A stretch of DNA of 53,288 nt from an uncultured Saprospiraceae bacterium. Its GTDB lineage: Bacteria > Bacteroidota > Bacteroidia > Chitinophagales > Saprospiraceae. Numbering within the stretch: position 1 is the first letter of the stretch; the number at the start of each line of letters is the position of its first letter. The position numbers and the translations under genes are program-made. The notes beneath the pieces were generated by a model. It had not been told where the DNA came from. It saw only the letters and a program-made list of their open reading frames with translations, and did no database searches. The stretch is taken from NCBI GenBank assembly GCA_937941095.1, contig CALDYJ010000042.1:1-53288 (forward strand), written 5' to 3'. Below, one piece after another: positions 23,534 through 32,429 of this stretch.

Positions 23534-23551
23534 CATTACCTGAAAAATCTA

Positions 23552-23890
23552 CTATTTGTAAATACCAGACTTTTTAAATTTTTTCATAAGCATGTAGTAA
23601 ACTACAGCTCTGTACTTGTTTCTATTAGAAGAACCAATTGTTTTACCAACTTCTTGTATGGCGTCATCTAATTTTGGACCATCCTTAAGTCCTAACTTTT
23701 TAATTAAATAGTTTTTCTTAACTCTGTCCAATTCTTTTGGATCTGAAAAAGAAACAGTAGAAGCGTCTTTATTGTAAATTGAAGGGCCGCAACCTTTAGC
23801 TACTTTTTCTATCATTTTGTCAGTATACTTTACGCCAACTTTGTCCATTAGCTTTTTGTATTTTTCAACTTCAGATTGAAATTTGCTCAT
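23552..23890 (-). CDS. DUF2853 family protein
   Basis: A 112-residue all-helical cytoplasmic protein matching DUF2853: opening KFQSEVEKYKKLMDKVGV, then the KGCGPSIYNKDA segment, and the end RNKYRAVVYYMLMKKF. Members are short, basic and of unknown function. It is a single gene with the bidirectional terminator after it and about 100 bases to the next minus-strand gene upstream. Confidence 0.85.
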   Translation of the reverse strand: MSKFQSEVEKYKKLMDKVGVKYTDKMIEKVAKGCGPSIYNKDASTVSFSDPKELDRVKKNYLIKKLGLKDGPKLDDAIQEVGKTIGSSNRNKYRAVVYYMLMKKFKKSGIYK

Positions 23891-23995
23891 AAGAAATTCT
23901 AGGTTTAGTTTAGAAAATAAAATAACACTGCAATAATAAAGGTTTTTCCAAATAAATTATTGTGAAAATCGTACAAGAATTGTTTACAAAGGAAT

Positions 23996-25396
23996 TTATT
24001 TTTCTTCTAAAGGTACAATCCAAGGAGAGCTTTGAAAAGTTTTCCATTCAACTTTAGTCAAATCAATGGTAGGGTCAATGTATTCTTGGTATTTTCTATC
24101 GTGTAATTTTGCTCTTATTTTGGCAAAAACTTGTACTTCATTTGTGTTCCACTCCTTGCTGTATTTCTCTTTAAGATGTTGAGAAAATTGCCAAATCATA
24201 TCTGGATGTGTCATCAATTTTCTTTTCTGTTTTGGCTTTAAAAGCTCACTAGGTTTGACTTTAATGGATTCACCAGTTTGTACATTAACTACACTGAAAT
24301 AGCCACTCGCTCTTTTTGAGCGAAGCATCATACGCCAAGCGTACTTATGCCCTTCTTCTGTCCATGATACTTGTCCTTTAAAAAAATGATGACGTAAAGG
24401 AAGCATCATGTTAAGCAAACAAAATGGGATAAGAATGCAAAGGATTAGCTTTCTCGTTTTTGATGAAGGTTTGATATAGGTATGATCAACAAGACCTAAA
24501 GTCTCATTTTTTGAGGCCGTGTATTTTAAAGAAAGTGCAGCAATCAGCTTGCTTTTATTTTTTAAAAAGTTTATGATTTTAGTTGGGAAGTTTGCTTCAA
24601 AGAATAATGCTGTTAAAGCAATGGAAAGCCATGGGAAAATTCCAATTTTAAAGATGGCAGTATTTGTAAGATGAAAAAAAGTAGCAAGGCCAAATGCAAT
24701 CCACCTTGTTTTTTTAAAAAGCAAAAGAGGAACGACAAACAAGTCTAACATTAAACCTCCGTAACTCATGAACCAGGCCAGCCATTCTTGTTCTAATAGT
24801 GGACCTATGATTGGCATATTTTTTTTTGCTGGCAACCAAAGTTTGAGAGGCATAGCATTTAACCAATCTGCATTTATTTTTGCAATGCCTCCAAAAAAGT
24901 ATACGGTGCCCATTAAAAACTTAAGTATAAGTAAGGCTATATTAGGAATATGCGTGGCAGGTTTGCTCCATCCTTTGACGACATCGTATGAGAAGGCTCT
25001 ATTAGCAGGTAAAAATGCCATGACAAAAGACAAAACGCAAAAAAGATAAGCATGATTTAAGTAATGGGCCTTTTCCAATAAAAAGAGGTAGCTGAAACCA
25101 CAGGCAAATAAAAAGCAACTTAGCCTGTACTTGTAGCCAAGGGTAATTAAAACAGCAAGAATCATTAAGATGAAGAAGAAAATACTCATGAAAGGTTCTG
25201 AAAATGGAATGACCCATTCAAAGCCTATGTATTTAAATTGGTAATTATCAGGATTGAAAGAATCCTTTGTTAAGTGGTACCAAATCCAGGTTACGAGAAC
25301 GTCTAGAAAAGCAAGAATACCAAATACGATTCTAAAGAATACCATTGAGCTGATATCTCTTGCTTGGAATAGAAAAGAGGACTTGTTTTCATTCAT
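23996..25396 (-). CDS. HTTM domain membrane protein (vitamin K-dependent gamma-carboxylase-like)
   Basis: A 466-residue protein with an N-terminal membrane part of about eight to nine helices (12-280) of the horizontally transferred transmembrane (HTTM) family. The motif LEKAHYLNHAYL corresponds to a conserved region of gamma-glutamyl carboxylases. The last 150 residues are soluble and contain WTEEGHKYAWRMMLRSK, also typical of the family. Bacterial homologues are of uncertain activity, and no Gla-substrate gene is apparent nearby. It is divergent from the AntA-like gene with 91 bases between them. Confidence 0.85.
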   Translation of the reverse strand: MNENKSSFLFQARDISSMVFFRIVFGILAFLDVLVTWIWYHLTKDSFNPDNYQFKYIGFEWVIPFSEPFMSIFFFILMILAVLITLGYKYRLSCFLFACGFSYLFLLEKAHYLNHAYLFCVLSFVMAFLPANRAFSYDVVKGWSKPATHIPNIALLILKFLMGTVYFFGGIAKINADWLNAMPLKLWLPAKKNMPIIGPLLEQEWLAWFMSYGGLMLDLFVVPLLLFKKTRWIAFGLATFFHLTNTAIFKIGIFPWLSIALTALFFEANFPTKIINFLKNKSKLIAALSLKYTASKNETLGLVDHTYIKPSSKTRKLILCILIPFCLLNMMLPLRHHFFKGQVSWTEEGHKYAWRMMLRSKRASGYFSVVNVQTGESIKVKPSELLKPKQKRKLMTHPDMIWQFSQHLKEKYSKEWNTNEVQVFAKIRAKLHDRKYQEYIDPTIDLTKVEWKTFQSSPWIVPLEEK

Positions 25397-25430
25397 TTGT
25401 CACTAATTTGCATATAGTTTAAACAAATTG

Positions 25431-25461
25431 TTGCATATTAAACATAATAGTTATATATTTG
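25431..25461 (+). promoter_or_regulatory. Bacteroidota-type promoter for the AntA-like gene
   Basis: TTG (25431-25433), 20 bases, then TATATTTG (25454-25461) match the TTG/TAnnTTTG consensus with normal spacing. The predicted transcription start is near 25468, about 20 bases before the ATG at 25488. Confidence 0.7.
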
Positions 25462-25487
25462 GAGTGTTATAAATAAAATGTAATCAA

Positions 25488-25934
25488 ATGAGTTACACTA
25501 ATTCAAAACATGCACTTCAAATATTGGTCAGTAAAAAAGGTACAAAAGTGGTAGTTGCTTCTGATCTCCACAATGCCTTGCAAATTCCTGCCTATAAATT
25601 TAATAGCAATATAGATAAATGGCTCAAAGACGTGTACTTATTTAATGACGGACTTAGAAAGCCTGAAGCATTTAAAGATTTTGCTGAACGTAAGATGATG
25701 TATTCTAAAGGTCAAGACTTTTACATTTCTCTTCCATTAGCTAAAATGATCTGCTTAAACTCAGAAAGTAAGTTTAAAGCTTCCATTGCAAGATTGCTTT
25801 TAATTTCAATACCTGATCAAAAAGGTAATGCGGCTTCAAGTCCTTTCGCAAAAGTTTCCAAAGGAAAATCAAATCCTTCTTTAAGTCCTGTCTTGCATCA
25901 AAAAAGCCAGGCCATACAACTTGGTTTGTGGTAA
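25488..25934 (+). CDS. AntA/AntB antirepressor-like protein
   Basis: A 148-residue protein. Its first 105 residues follow the pattern of the AntA/AntB antirepressor domain: a beta hairpin VVVASDLHNAL, a helix with NIDKWLKDVYLFN, then GQDFYISLPLAKMICLNSESKFKASIARLLL. The tail is Ser/Lys-rich and probably disordered. Such domains occur in phage antirepressors but also in chromosomal proteins of Bacteroidota. No other phage gene is seen nearby, so this is more likely a resident gene or lone relic. It has its own promoter and precedes parE by 140 bases containing a long hairpin. The family call is tentative. Confidence 0.55.
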   Translation: MSYTNSKHALQILVSKKGTKVVVASDLHNALQIPAYKFNSNIDKWLKDVYLFNDGLRKPEAFKDFAERKMMYSKGQDFYISLPLAKMICLNSESKFKASIARLLLISIPDQKGNAASSPFAKVSKGKSNPSLSPVLHQKSQAIQLGLW

Positions 25935-25993
25935 TTTTTTTTACTTTTGAAGAACAAATCCTACCACCACTACGGATAGAAAAAAAGAATCAT

Positions 25994-26047
25994 AAAGATG
26001 TCCCGATTAAAACATTGTAATTCAATGATTAATCAGGCTACGTCTTT
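25994..26047 (+). promoter_or_regulatory. Long interrupted hairpin upstream of parE
   Basis: A 54-base element folds almost end to end: AAAGATGT pairs with ACGTCTTT (one G-T), then CC-GATTAA with TTAATC-GG around a one-base bulge, then CATTG with CAATG closing on TAATT. No T tract follows directly, so it is not a standard terminator. It ends 27 bases before the parE ATG and may be a leader structure or attenuator. Confidence 0.5.
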
Positions 26048-26074
26048 ATTCAAAAATAAATAGCAGTTTAGCAA

Positions 26075-27994
26075 ATGCAACAAGTTACTTACACAGAAGA
26101 TAACATTAGGTCATTAGATTGGAGAGAGCACATAAGGTTAAGGCCTGGAATGTATATCGGAAAATTAGGTGATGGCTCTGCACCTGATGATGGCATCTAC
26201 ATCTTAGTAAAAGAAATCCTGGATAATTGTATTGATGAATACATCATGGGTTACGGAAAACAAGTGGAAATCACAGTCGAAGATGGACTTGTTGAAATTC
26301 GTGACTTCGGAAGAGGTATTCCACTAGGAAAAATGGTTGAAGCCGTTTCCAAAATGAATACCGGTGGAAAATACGATTCTAAAGCCTTCAAAAAATCTGT
26401 AGGTCTAAACGGAGTAGGAACAAAAGCTGTAAATGCCTTGTCAGCTTTTTTTAAAGTAGAATCAATAAGAGAGAAAAAGTCTAAAGTCGCTGAGTTTGAG
26501 GTAGGAGAAATAAAAAAGAACCAAAAAATAGTTAAAACTAAAGAATCAAATGGGACTAGAGTTGTTTTTAGACCAGATGCCTCAATATTCAAAAATTACA
26601 AATACCGTCTAGAACATTTAGAATTACAGCTTTGGAATTATGCCTACCTAAATGCAGGATTGAAATTAAAGCTAAACGGTAAGACCATTTATTCCAAAAA
26701 TGGCCTGCTCGATTTGTTGACAAACAGGACAAATCCTGATAACATCAATTATCCAATCATACATTTAAAAGGACATGACATCGAAGTTGCTATTACCCAT
26801 AGACAACAATACGGTGAGCAATATTATTCTTTTGTAAACGGTCAAAATACTACACAAGGAGGTACTCACCTCTCAGCTTTCAAAGAATCAATTGGATCGA
26901 CCATTCAAAACTTTTTTGAAACTAAGAAAAAGAAGAAATACGATACTAAAGACATAAGGACTTCTATTGTCTCTGCGATTAGCATTAGTGTAGAAGAACC
27001 AGTATTCGAATCTCAAACCAAAACAAAACTAGGATCAATAAACATTGCTCCGGGTGGACTTACCGTACGAAAATTTATCAACGACTTTTTATCAGTTGAA
27101 CTAGATAATTTCTTACATAAAAATCCAAAGGTTGCTGAAGCTATAGAAAAAAAAGTAATCCAATCAGAACGAGAAAGAAAGGAAATTGCTGGAATAAAAA
27201 AGTTGGCGAATCAAAGAGCTAAGAAAGCTAACCTACACAATAAGAAGTTGAGAGATTGTAGAATCCATTACAATGGATCATCAAAAAAGCATTCAGAAGA
27301 AGATAAATTAGGAACGACTATCTTTATCACTGAGGGAGATTCTGCAAGTGGCTCAATTACCAAAGCAAGAAATGTGCAGCTGCAAGCCGTATTTAGTTTA
27401 AAAGGGAAGCCTTTAAACTGCTATGGAATGACAAAAAAAGTAGTCTACAGCAACGAAGAATTTAATCTCTTACAACATGCTTTAAACATAGAAGATGGCC
27501 TTGATGGATTAAGGTATAACAAAGTGGTTATTGCAACAGATGCTGATGTAGATGGGATGCACATTAGATTGTTACTCTTAACTTTTTTCTTGCAATTTTT
27601 TCCTGAACTTGTAGAAGCAAATCATTTATATATCTTTGAGACACCTTTATTTAGAGTGAGAGATAAAAATAAAACCTTCTATTGTTATACTGAAAAAGAA
27701 AAGAAAAACGCGATTGAACAATTGAGGGGAAAACCAGAAATCACAAGATTTAAGGGTTTAGGAGAAATATCACCAAAAGAGTTTGGAAGCTTTATAGGAG
27801 AGGACATTAAATTAGAACCTGTGATTCTAAATGATGACCTTGACATTGATAACTTGTTGAATTACTACATGGGAAAAAACACTCCATCTAGACAAAAATT
27901 CATAATCAATAATTTGAGGTATGAATTGGACGAATTGGATGATGAAAACGAAATCGAAGAAATGAGCACGCTGGCAACAGACGCTATCAAATAA
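26075..27994 (+). CDS. parE: DNA topoisomerase IV subunit B
   Basis: A 639-residue GyrB/ParE protein. The GHKL ATPase domain has [16 protein letters not shown], the Asn motif [14 protein letters not shown] and [13 protein letters not shown]. The Toprim domain has the EGDSASG motif and the DADVDGMHI metal site; the C terminus has RFKGLGE. The sequence style ([15 protein letters not shown], short length without the GyrB insertion) fits the ParE branch used in Bacteroidota. It decatenates chromosomes with ParC. parC is not adjacent; lon follows after a terminator. Confidence 0.9.
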   Translation: MQQVTYTEDNIRSLDWREHIRLRPGMYIGKLGDGSAPDDGIYILVKEILDNCIDEYIMGYGKQVEITVEDGLVEIRDFGRGIPLGKMVEAVSKMNTGGKYDSKAFKKSVGLNGVGTKAVNALSAFFKVESIREKKSKVAEFEVGEIKKNQKIVKTKESNGTRVVFRPDASIFKNYKYRLEHLELQLWNYAYLNAGLKLKLNGKTIYSKNGLLDLLTNRTNPDNINYPIIHLKGHDIEVAITHRQQYGEQYYSFVNGQNTTQGGTHLSAFKESIGSTIQNFFETKKKKKYDTKDIRTSIVSAISISVEEPVFESQTKTKLGSINIAPGGLTVRKFINDFLSVELDNFLHKNPKVAEAIEKKVIQSERERKEIAGIKKLANQRAKKANLHNKKLRDCRIHYNGSSKKHSEEDKLGTTIFITEGDSASGSITKARNVQLQAVFSLKGKPLNCYGMTKKVVYSNEEFNLLQHALNIEDGLDGLRYNKVVIATDADVDGMHIRLLLLTFFLQFFPELVEANHLYIFETPLFRVRDKNKTFYCYTEKEKKNAIEQLRGKPEITRFKGLGEISPKEFGSFIGEDIKLEPVILNDDLDIDNLLNYYMGKNTPSRQKFIINNLRYELDELDDENEIEEMSTLATDAIK

Positions 27995-28018
27995 TTCTTG
28001 TATTTATATTTGCACGAG

Positions 28019-28057
28019 GAGGTGAAGCAGTTTTTCTGCTTTTACCTCTTTTTTTAC
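28019..28057 (+). terminator. Rho-independent terminator after parE
   Basis: GAGGT-G-AAGCAG, loop TTTTT, CTGCTT-TT-ACCTC then a T tract: 11 pairs with a small internal loop, beginning 24 bases after the parE stop. Confidence 0.88.
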
Positions 28058-28113
28058 ATCTTGTCTTAATTCTATCTGGAATTTATCCATTTTACGACAA
28101 AATAGCAGTTTAT

Positions 28114-28150
28114 ATTAGCAATTGGCTAATGGTACAATCTTGGACCATTA
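28114..28150. promoter_or_regulatory. Two overlapping dyads upstream of lon
   Basis: ATTAGC-AATTG-GCTAAT (28114-28130) overlaps TAATGGT-N10-ACCATTA (28127-28150), both with perfect arms. They lie 105-140 bases before the lon start. They do not match the CIRCE heat-shock operator. The rest of the 27995-28254 gap holds the parE terminator and no gene. Confidence 0.35.
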
Positions 28151-28254
28151 ACTTTTATGAGCCATAAGATGTTAATTAGTGACAAGATGTCGTTTATTCT
28201 GTAGTATTGAACCAGAATGGCTTATTTTTATACTAACTAAAGGAAGCACAGTTT

Positions 28255-30660
28255 ATGTTTAAAAATTTCTTTTTTCCAAAGAATATAGAAGTAGATGCAG
28301 ACTTCATGCCTATGATGTCTATTGATGAAGATGATGCTTCACAAGAAAATGAAGAGTACCCTGAGATATTACCCGTACTTGCATTAAAAAATACAGTCTT
28401 ATACCCAAATATTGTCATACCAATTACCGTAGGAAGGGATAAGTCAATCAAGGCAATAAATGAAGCTTATGATTCTAATCGACTCATAGCTGTACTGTCT
28501 CAAAAAGATAGTAAAATAGAAAACCCCAAAGCATCTGATCTATTTAGAAAAGGAACCATTGCTAAAATCATCAAGTTGCTTAAAATGCCTGATGGCACCA
28601 CAACAGCAATCTTACAAGGCCGAAAAAGGTTTGAACTTGTAGAAATGCTCGATGAGGTACCCTACATGAAAGGTAGTGTCAGGTTATTGGAAATAGCCGA
28701 CGTTAAAGATGAGATGCGTTTTAAGGCTTTAATAGAATCTGTAAAGGATCTTGCCAAGCAAATCATCCAACTTTCACCTAATATCCCTTCCGAAGCAGTC
28801 GGTATGTTACAGAACATTACAAGTAGTAATTTTCTGTTAAATTTTATCGCTTCTAACCTAGGAAGTAAAACAGAAGTTAAACAAAAAATTCTTGAGATCG
28901 ATAGTCAGAATGATAAAGCTGAATACATTCTTGAGCAAATGGACAGTGAGTTACAACTCCTTGAGTTGAAGGATCAAATAGAATCAAAAGTTAGAACGGA
29001 TATTGAAAAACAACAAAGAGATTTTTTCCTGAACCAACAATTAAAAACGATCCAAGAAGAACTCGGACAAAATCCTCAGCAGGAAGAAATTAAAGAACTG
29101 CAATTAAAAGCTAAGGATAAAAAATTTCCTGATTACGTCAGAAAAGCTTTTGAAAAAGATCTTAATAAAGTTAAAAGAGTCAATCCTCAAGTTGCAGAAT
29201 ATTCCATCTTATTAAATTACTTAGAATTGATGATAGATCTTCCTTGGGAAGATTACACCAAAGATAATTTCAATTTAGAAAATGTAAAAAAGATCTTAGA
29301 TAAGGATCATCACGGTTTAGAGAAAGTAAAAGAAAGAATTATAGAACACCTAGCTGTCCTGAAACTTAAAGGTGACATGAAAGCACCAATACTTTGTCTA
29401 GTCGGACCTCCAGGAGTTGGTAAAACTTCATTAGGAAGATCAGTAGCAAAAGCACTTAAAAGAAAATTTATAAGAATGTCTCTGGGTGGATTGCATGACG
29501 AATCAGAAATCAGAGGGCATCGAAAAACCTATATAGGGGCAATGCCAGGTCGTATTATTAAATCAATAAATAAAGCTGGTTCTTCTAATCCAGTTTTCAT
29601 TCTTGATGAAATAGATAAAGTAGGAAAAGATTTTAGAGGAGATCCTTCTTCTGCATTATTAGAGGTTTTAGATCCAGAGCAAAATGCTACTTTTTATGAC
29701 AACTACCTCGAATTAGAATTTGACCTCTCAAAGGTCTTGTTCATTGCTACAGCAAATAATTTGTCAAGCATTCAACCTGCTCTATTAGATAGAATGGAAA
29801 TCATAAACATTAGCGGATATTCCTTAGAAGAAAAAACTCAAATCGCAAAAAAACACTTGGTACCTAAACAAAGAGCCGAACATGGCTTGAAAGCAAAAGA
29901 CATTAAACTGAGTGAACAACTGATTGGAAAACTAATCCATGAATACACAAGAGAATCTGGTGTAAGAAGTCTAGATCGCACCATTGCTGCAGTAATGAGA
30001 AACACCGCAAAAAAAGTGGCGATGGAGATTGACTACAATCCTTCCATTAAACATCCTGACTTAAAAAAAATCTTAGGACCAAGAAAATATTCAAATGAAA
30101 TCTATCAAGATGAACATACCAATGGGGTAGCAGTTGGTCTTGCATGGACTAGAGTAGGAGGAGATATACTCTTCATAGAATCACTTTTGAGCGAAGGAAA
30201 AGGTAAATTGACATTAACTGGTAATTTAGGGGAAGTCATGAAAGAATCTGCTACAACAGCACTTAGTTATTTAAAAGCTAATGCTGGATCCCTTGGCATT
30301 GACATTAACAGGTTCAAAGAAAGCGATATTCATATTCATGTGCCAGAAGGAGCAATACCGAAAGATGGACCATCTGCAGGTATTACCATGCTAAGTTCAT
30401 TAGCTTCTCTTTTGAATAATAGACCAGTAAAACCTTTTTTGGCTATGACTGGTGAAATTACGTTGAGAGGTAGGGTTTTGCCAGTTGGAGGCATCAAAGA
30501 AAAAGTGTTGGCTGCAAAAAGAGCAGGGATAAAAGAAATTATCCTATGTAAAGAAAATGAAAAAAATGTCGAAGAAATCGAGAATGATTACATTAAAGGC
30601 ATTAAATTTCACTACGTAAGCAATATGAAAGAAGTCTTAGATATAGCAGTAGGCTTCTGA
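28255..30660 (+). CDS. lon: ATP-dependent protease Lon
   Basis: An 801-residue LonA protein with all three domains: N-terminal LAN domain (about 38-230, beginning PVLALKNTVLYPNIVIP), AAA+ module with Walker A GPPGVGKTS (384-392) and Walker B FILDEIDKVG, and the C-terminal protease domain with S707 in PKDGPSAG and K750 in GGIKEKV forming the Ser-Lys dyad. It degrades damaged and regulatory proteins in the cytoplasm. HipB-type antitoxins are known Lon substrates in E. coli, so the hipBA pair in this window could be a client (inference). Stand-alone gene. Confidence 0.97.
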   Translation: MFKNFFFPKNIEVDADFMPMMSIDEDDASQENEEYPEILPVLALKNTVLYPNIVIPITVGRDKSIKAINEAYDSNRLIAVLSQKDSKIENPKASDLFRKGTIAKIIKLLKMPDGTTTAILQGRKRFELVEMLDEVPYMKGSVRLLEIADVKDEMRFKALIESVKDLAKQIIQLSPNIPSEAVGMLQNITSSNFLLNFIASNLGSKTEVKQKILEIDSQNDKAEYILEQMDSELQLLELKDQIESKVRTDIEKQQRDFFLNQQLKTIQEELGQNPQQEEIKELQLKAKDKKFPDYVRKAFEKDLNKVKRVNPQVAEYSILLNYLELMIDLPWEDYTKDNFNLENVKKILDKDHHGLEKVKERIIEHLAVLKLKGDMKAPILCLVGPPGVGKTSLGRSVAKALKRKFIRMSLGGLHDESEIRGHRKTYIGAMPGRIIKSINKAGSSNPVFILDEIDKVGKDFRGDPSSALLEVLDPEQNATFYDNYLELEFDLSKVLFIATANNLSSIQPALLDRMEIINISGYSLEEKTQIAKKHLVPKQRAEHGLKAKDIKLSEQLIGKLIHEYTRESGVRSLDRTIAAVMRNTAKKVAMEIDYNPSIKHPDLKKILGPRKYSNEIYQDEHTNGVAVGLAWTRVGGDILFIESLLSEGKGKLTLTGNLGEVMKESATTALSYLKANAGSLGIDINRFKESDIHIHVPEGAIPKDGPSAGITMLSSLASLLNNRPVKPFLAMTGEITLRGRVLPVGGIKEKVLAAKRAGIKEIILCKENEKNVEEIENDYIKGIKFHYVSNMKEVLDIAVGF

Positions 30661-30742
30661 TTCCAAAGGAATTGGCTTGAAATTTAACACCAAACAACCA
30701 ATTTGAATTTATTTAGCCCTTTTAATAGGAAAAAAGGCGATC

Positions 30743-31402
30743 ATGATGCAAAAAATAGTTTTAGTTCTTATTTCAATTAGTCTGTTCACCTTGAGCACAA
30801 TTCATGCTCAAGAAGACCAAGATTCTACCCTTGTACAGTTTTCTGGGATGGTATTAGATGGCAGTGATGACAACCTTTATCCTATCCCATTTGCTAATAT
30901 CCTCATTAAAGAAGATGCTAGAGGAACTTACTCAGAAATGAATGGTTTTTTCTCCATTGTAGCTAAAAAGGGAGACGTCGTAAGCTTTTCTGCCATTGGG
31001 TACAAAGCAGTCGATTTTGTCATTCCTGATTCTTTAGAAGAAAACAGGTACTCAATCGTTCAATTGATGTCTCCAGATACCATTAATTTACCAGAAACCA
31101 TTGTTTTTCCTTGGCCAAGCAGAGATCATTTTAAATTAGAGTTCTTAGCAATGGATGTAAAAGATCAAATGCAAGAAAGGGCAATCGAAAACCTGGCTCA
31201 AAAAAGTTTGAGAAAAATGATTGAAGAAGTTCCTTACGATGGGGATGAAAATGCAGACTATTATCTAAGGAAAGAAGCCCAATCTTATTACTATATAGGA
31301 CAAACTCCTCCAATGAATATCTTCAGTCCAGTAGCCTGGAAACAGTTTTTTGATGCTTGGAAAAGAGGAGACTTCAAGAAAAAGAAAGAAGACGATAAGT
31401 AA
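30743..31402 (+). CDS. Exported carboxypeptidase-regulatory-like domain protein
   Basis: A 219-residue protein with a signal peptide (about 1-22, STIHAQ). Residues about 30-110 form a CarboxypepD_reg-like beta sandwich: FSGMVLD, PFANILIKEDARGTYSEMNGFFSI, VSFSAIGYK. The C-terminal part is helical and ends in a highly charged Lys/Asp tail. In Bacteroidota this domain decorates TonB-dependent receptors and many secreted proteins. The length and C-terminal part resemble small stand-alone members. It precedes metF by 47 bases. Function unknown. Confidence 0.8.
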   Translation: MMQKIVLVLISISLFTLSTIHAQEDQDSTLVQFSGMVLDGSDDNLYPIPFANILIKEDARGTYSEMNGFFSIVAKKGDVVSFSAIGYKAVDFVIPDSLEENRYSIVQLMSPDTINLPETIVFPWPSRDHFKLEFLAMDVKDQMQERAIENLAQKSLRKMIEEVPYDGDENADYYLRKEAQSYYYIGQTPPMNIFSPVAWKQFFDAWKRGDFKKKKEDDK

Positions 31403-31449
31403 ATTACTATTTTTACACCTTCAAGTTTAATTAATAGTATAATAACTCG

Positions 31450-32406
31450 ATGAAGGTAACAGAGTATTTTGAAAAAGCAAACGGCCAGACTTATATTTCA
31501 TTTGAAATTCTCCCTCCACTCAAAGGAGGTAAAATGAAAGCAATATTTGATGTTTTAGATCCTTTAATGGAATTTAAACCACCATTTATTGACGTGACTT
31601 ATCATAGAGAAGACTTTATTTATAAAAAGAAAGAATCTGGCTATTATGAAAAAACAGCCATAAGAAAACGTCCTGGGACTGTTGGGATTTGTGCAGCAAT
31701 TATGCATCGTTATGGTGTTGATGCTGTCCCTCATCTTATCTGTGGAGGGTTTTCCAAAGAAGACACTGAAAATGCTTTAATAGATCTACATTTCTTAAAC
31801 GTCAATAATGTCTTGGCCTTGAGAGGAGATGCTAGAAAGATGGATGGTAAATTCATTCCTGAACCAAATGGCAATAATTATGCTATCGATTTGGTAAAGC
31901 AGATGGCAGATATGAACACCGGAAAGTACCTCGATGGTAATATCGTTGATGGTGAAAAAACTGATTTCTGTATTGGTATAGCTGGGTATCCAGAAAAGCA
32001 TTTTGAATCTCCTAACATTAATATGGATTTGGAATGGACAAAGAAAAAGATTGAAGCAGGTGCAGATTACATTGTCACTCAAATGTTTTTTGATAACGAC
32101 AAGTATTTTGAATATGTAGACCTTTGTCGTGCCAATGGAATTAATGTTCCTATAGTACCAGGTTTAAAACCTTTGACTAAACAATATCAATTAAATTCAA
32201 TCCCAAGATTGTTTCATGTAAATATGCCTGAAGCATTCGCTAAGGAATTGAGCAAAGCTGATTCCAGAGAAGCAGTAAAACAAGTGGGTATCGAATGGTG
32301 CATTCAACAATCAAAAGAACTAAAAGCAAAAGGAGTTCCTTGTCTACATTATTACACAATGGGAGACACAAAAACCATTCGTAAAATTGTTGAATCCGTC
32401 TATTGA
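31450..32406 (+). CDS. metF: Methylenetetrahydrofolate reductase
   Basis: A 318-residue FAD-dependent TIM-barrel enzyme that reduces 5,10-methylene-THF to 5-methyl-THF for methionine synthesis. Visible features are FEILPPLKGG near the start, FIDVTYHRED, VNNVLALRGDARK, IGIAGYPEKH, and AGADYIVTQMFFDNDKYFEY. Full usual length. The following M14 peptidase gene begins 23 bases after the stop if its ATG at 32430 is used. No other methionine gene is nearby. Confidence 0.95.
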   Translation: MKVTEYFEKANGQTYISFEILPPLKGGKMKAIFDVLDPLMEFKPPFIDVTYHREDFIYKKKESGYYEKTAIRKRPGTVGICAAIMHRYGVDAVPHLICGGFSKEDTENALIDLHFLNVNNVLALRGDARKMDGKFIPEPNGNNYAIDLVKQMADMNTGKYLDGNIVDGEKTDFCIGIAGYPEKHFESPNINMDLEWTKKKIEAGADYIVTQMFFDNDKYFEYVDLCRANGINVPIVPGLKPLTKQYQLNSIPRLFHVNMPEAFAKELSKADSREAVKQVGIEWCIQQSKELKAKGVPCLHYYTMGDTKTIRKIVESVY

Positions 32407-32429
32407 TTAATTATCCAAAACAAATAACA

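Noticed and set aside
25488..25934. AntA-like gene as evidence of a prophage
   Set aside because: No integrase, terminase, capsid or other phage gene is present within at least 20 kb, and the neighbours are housekeeping genes.
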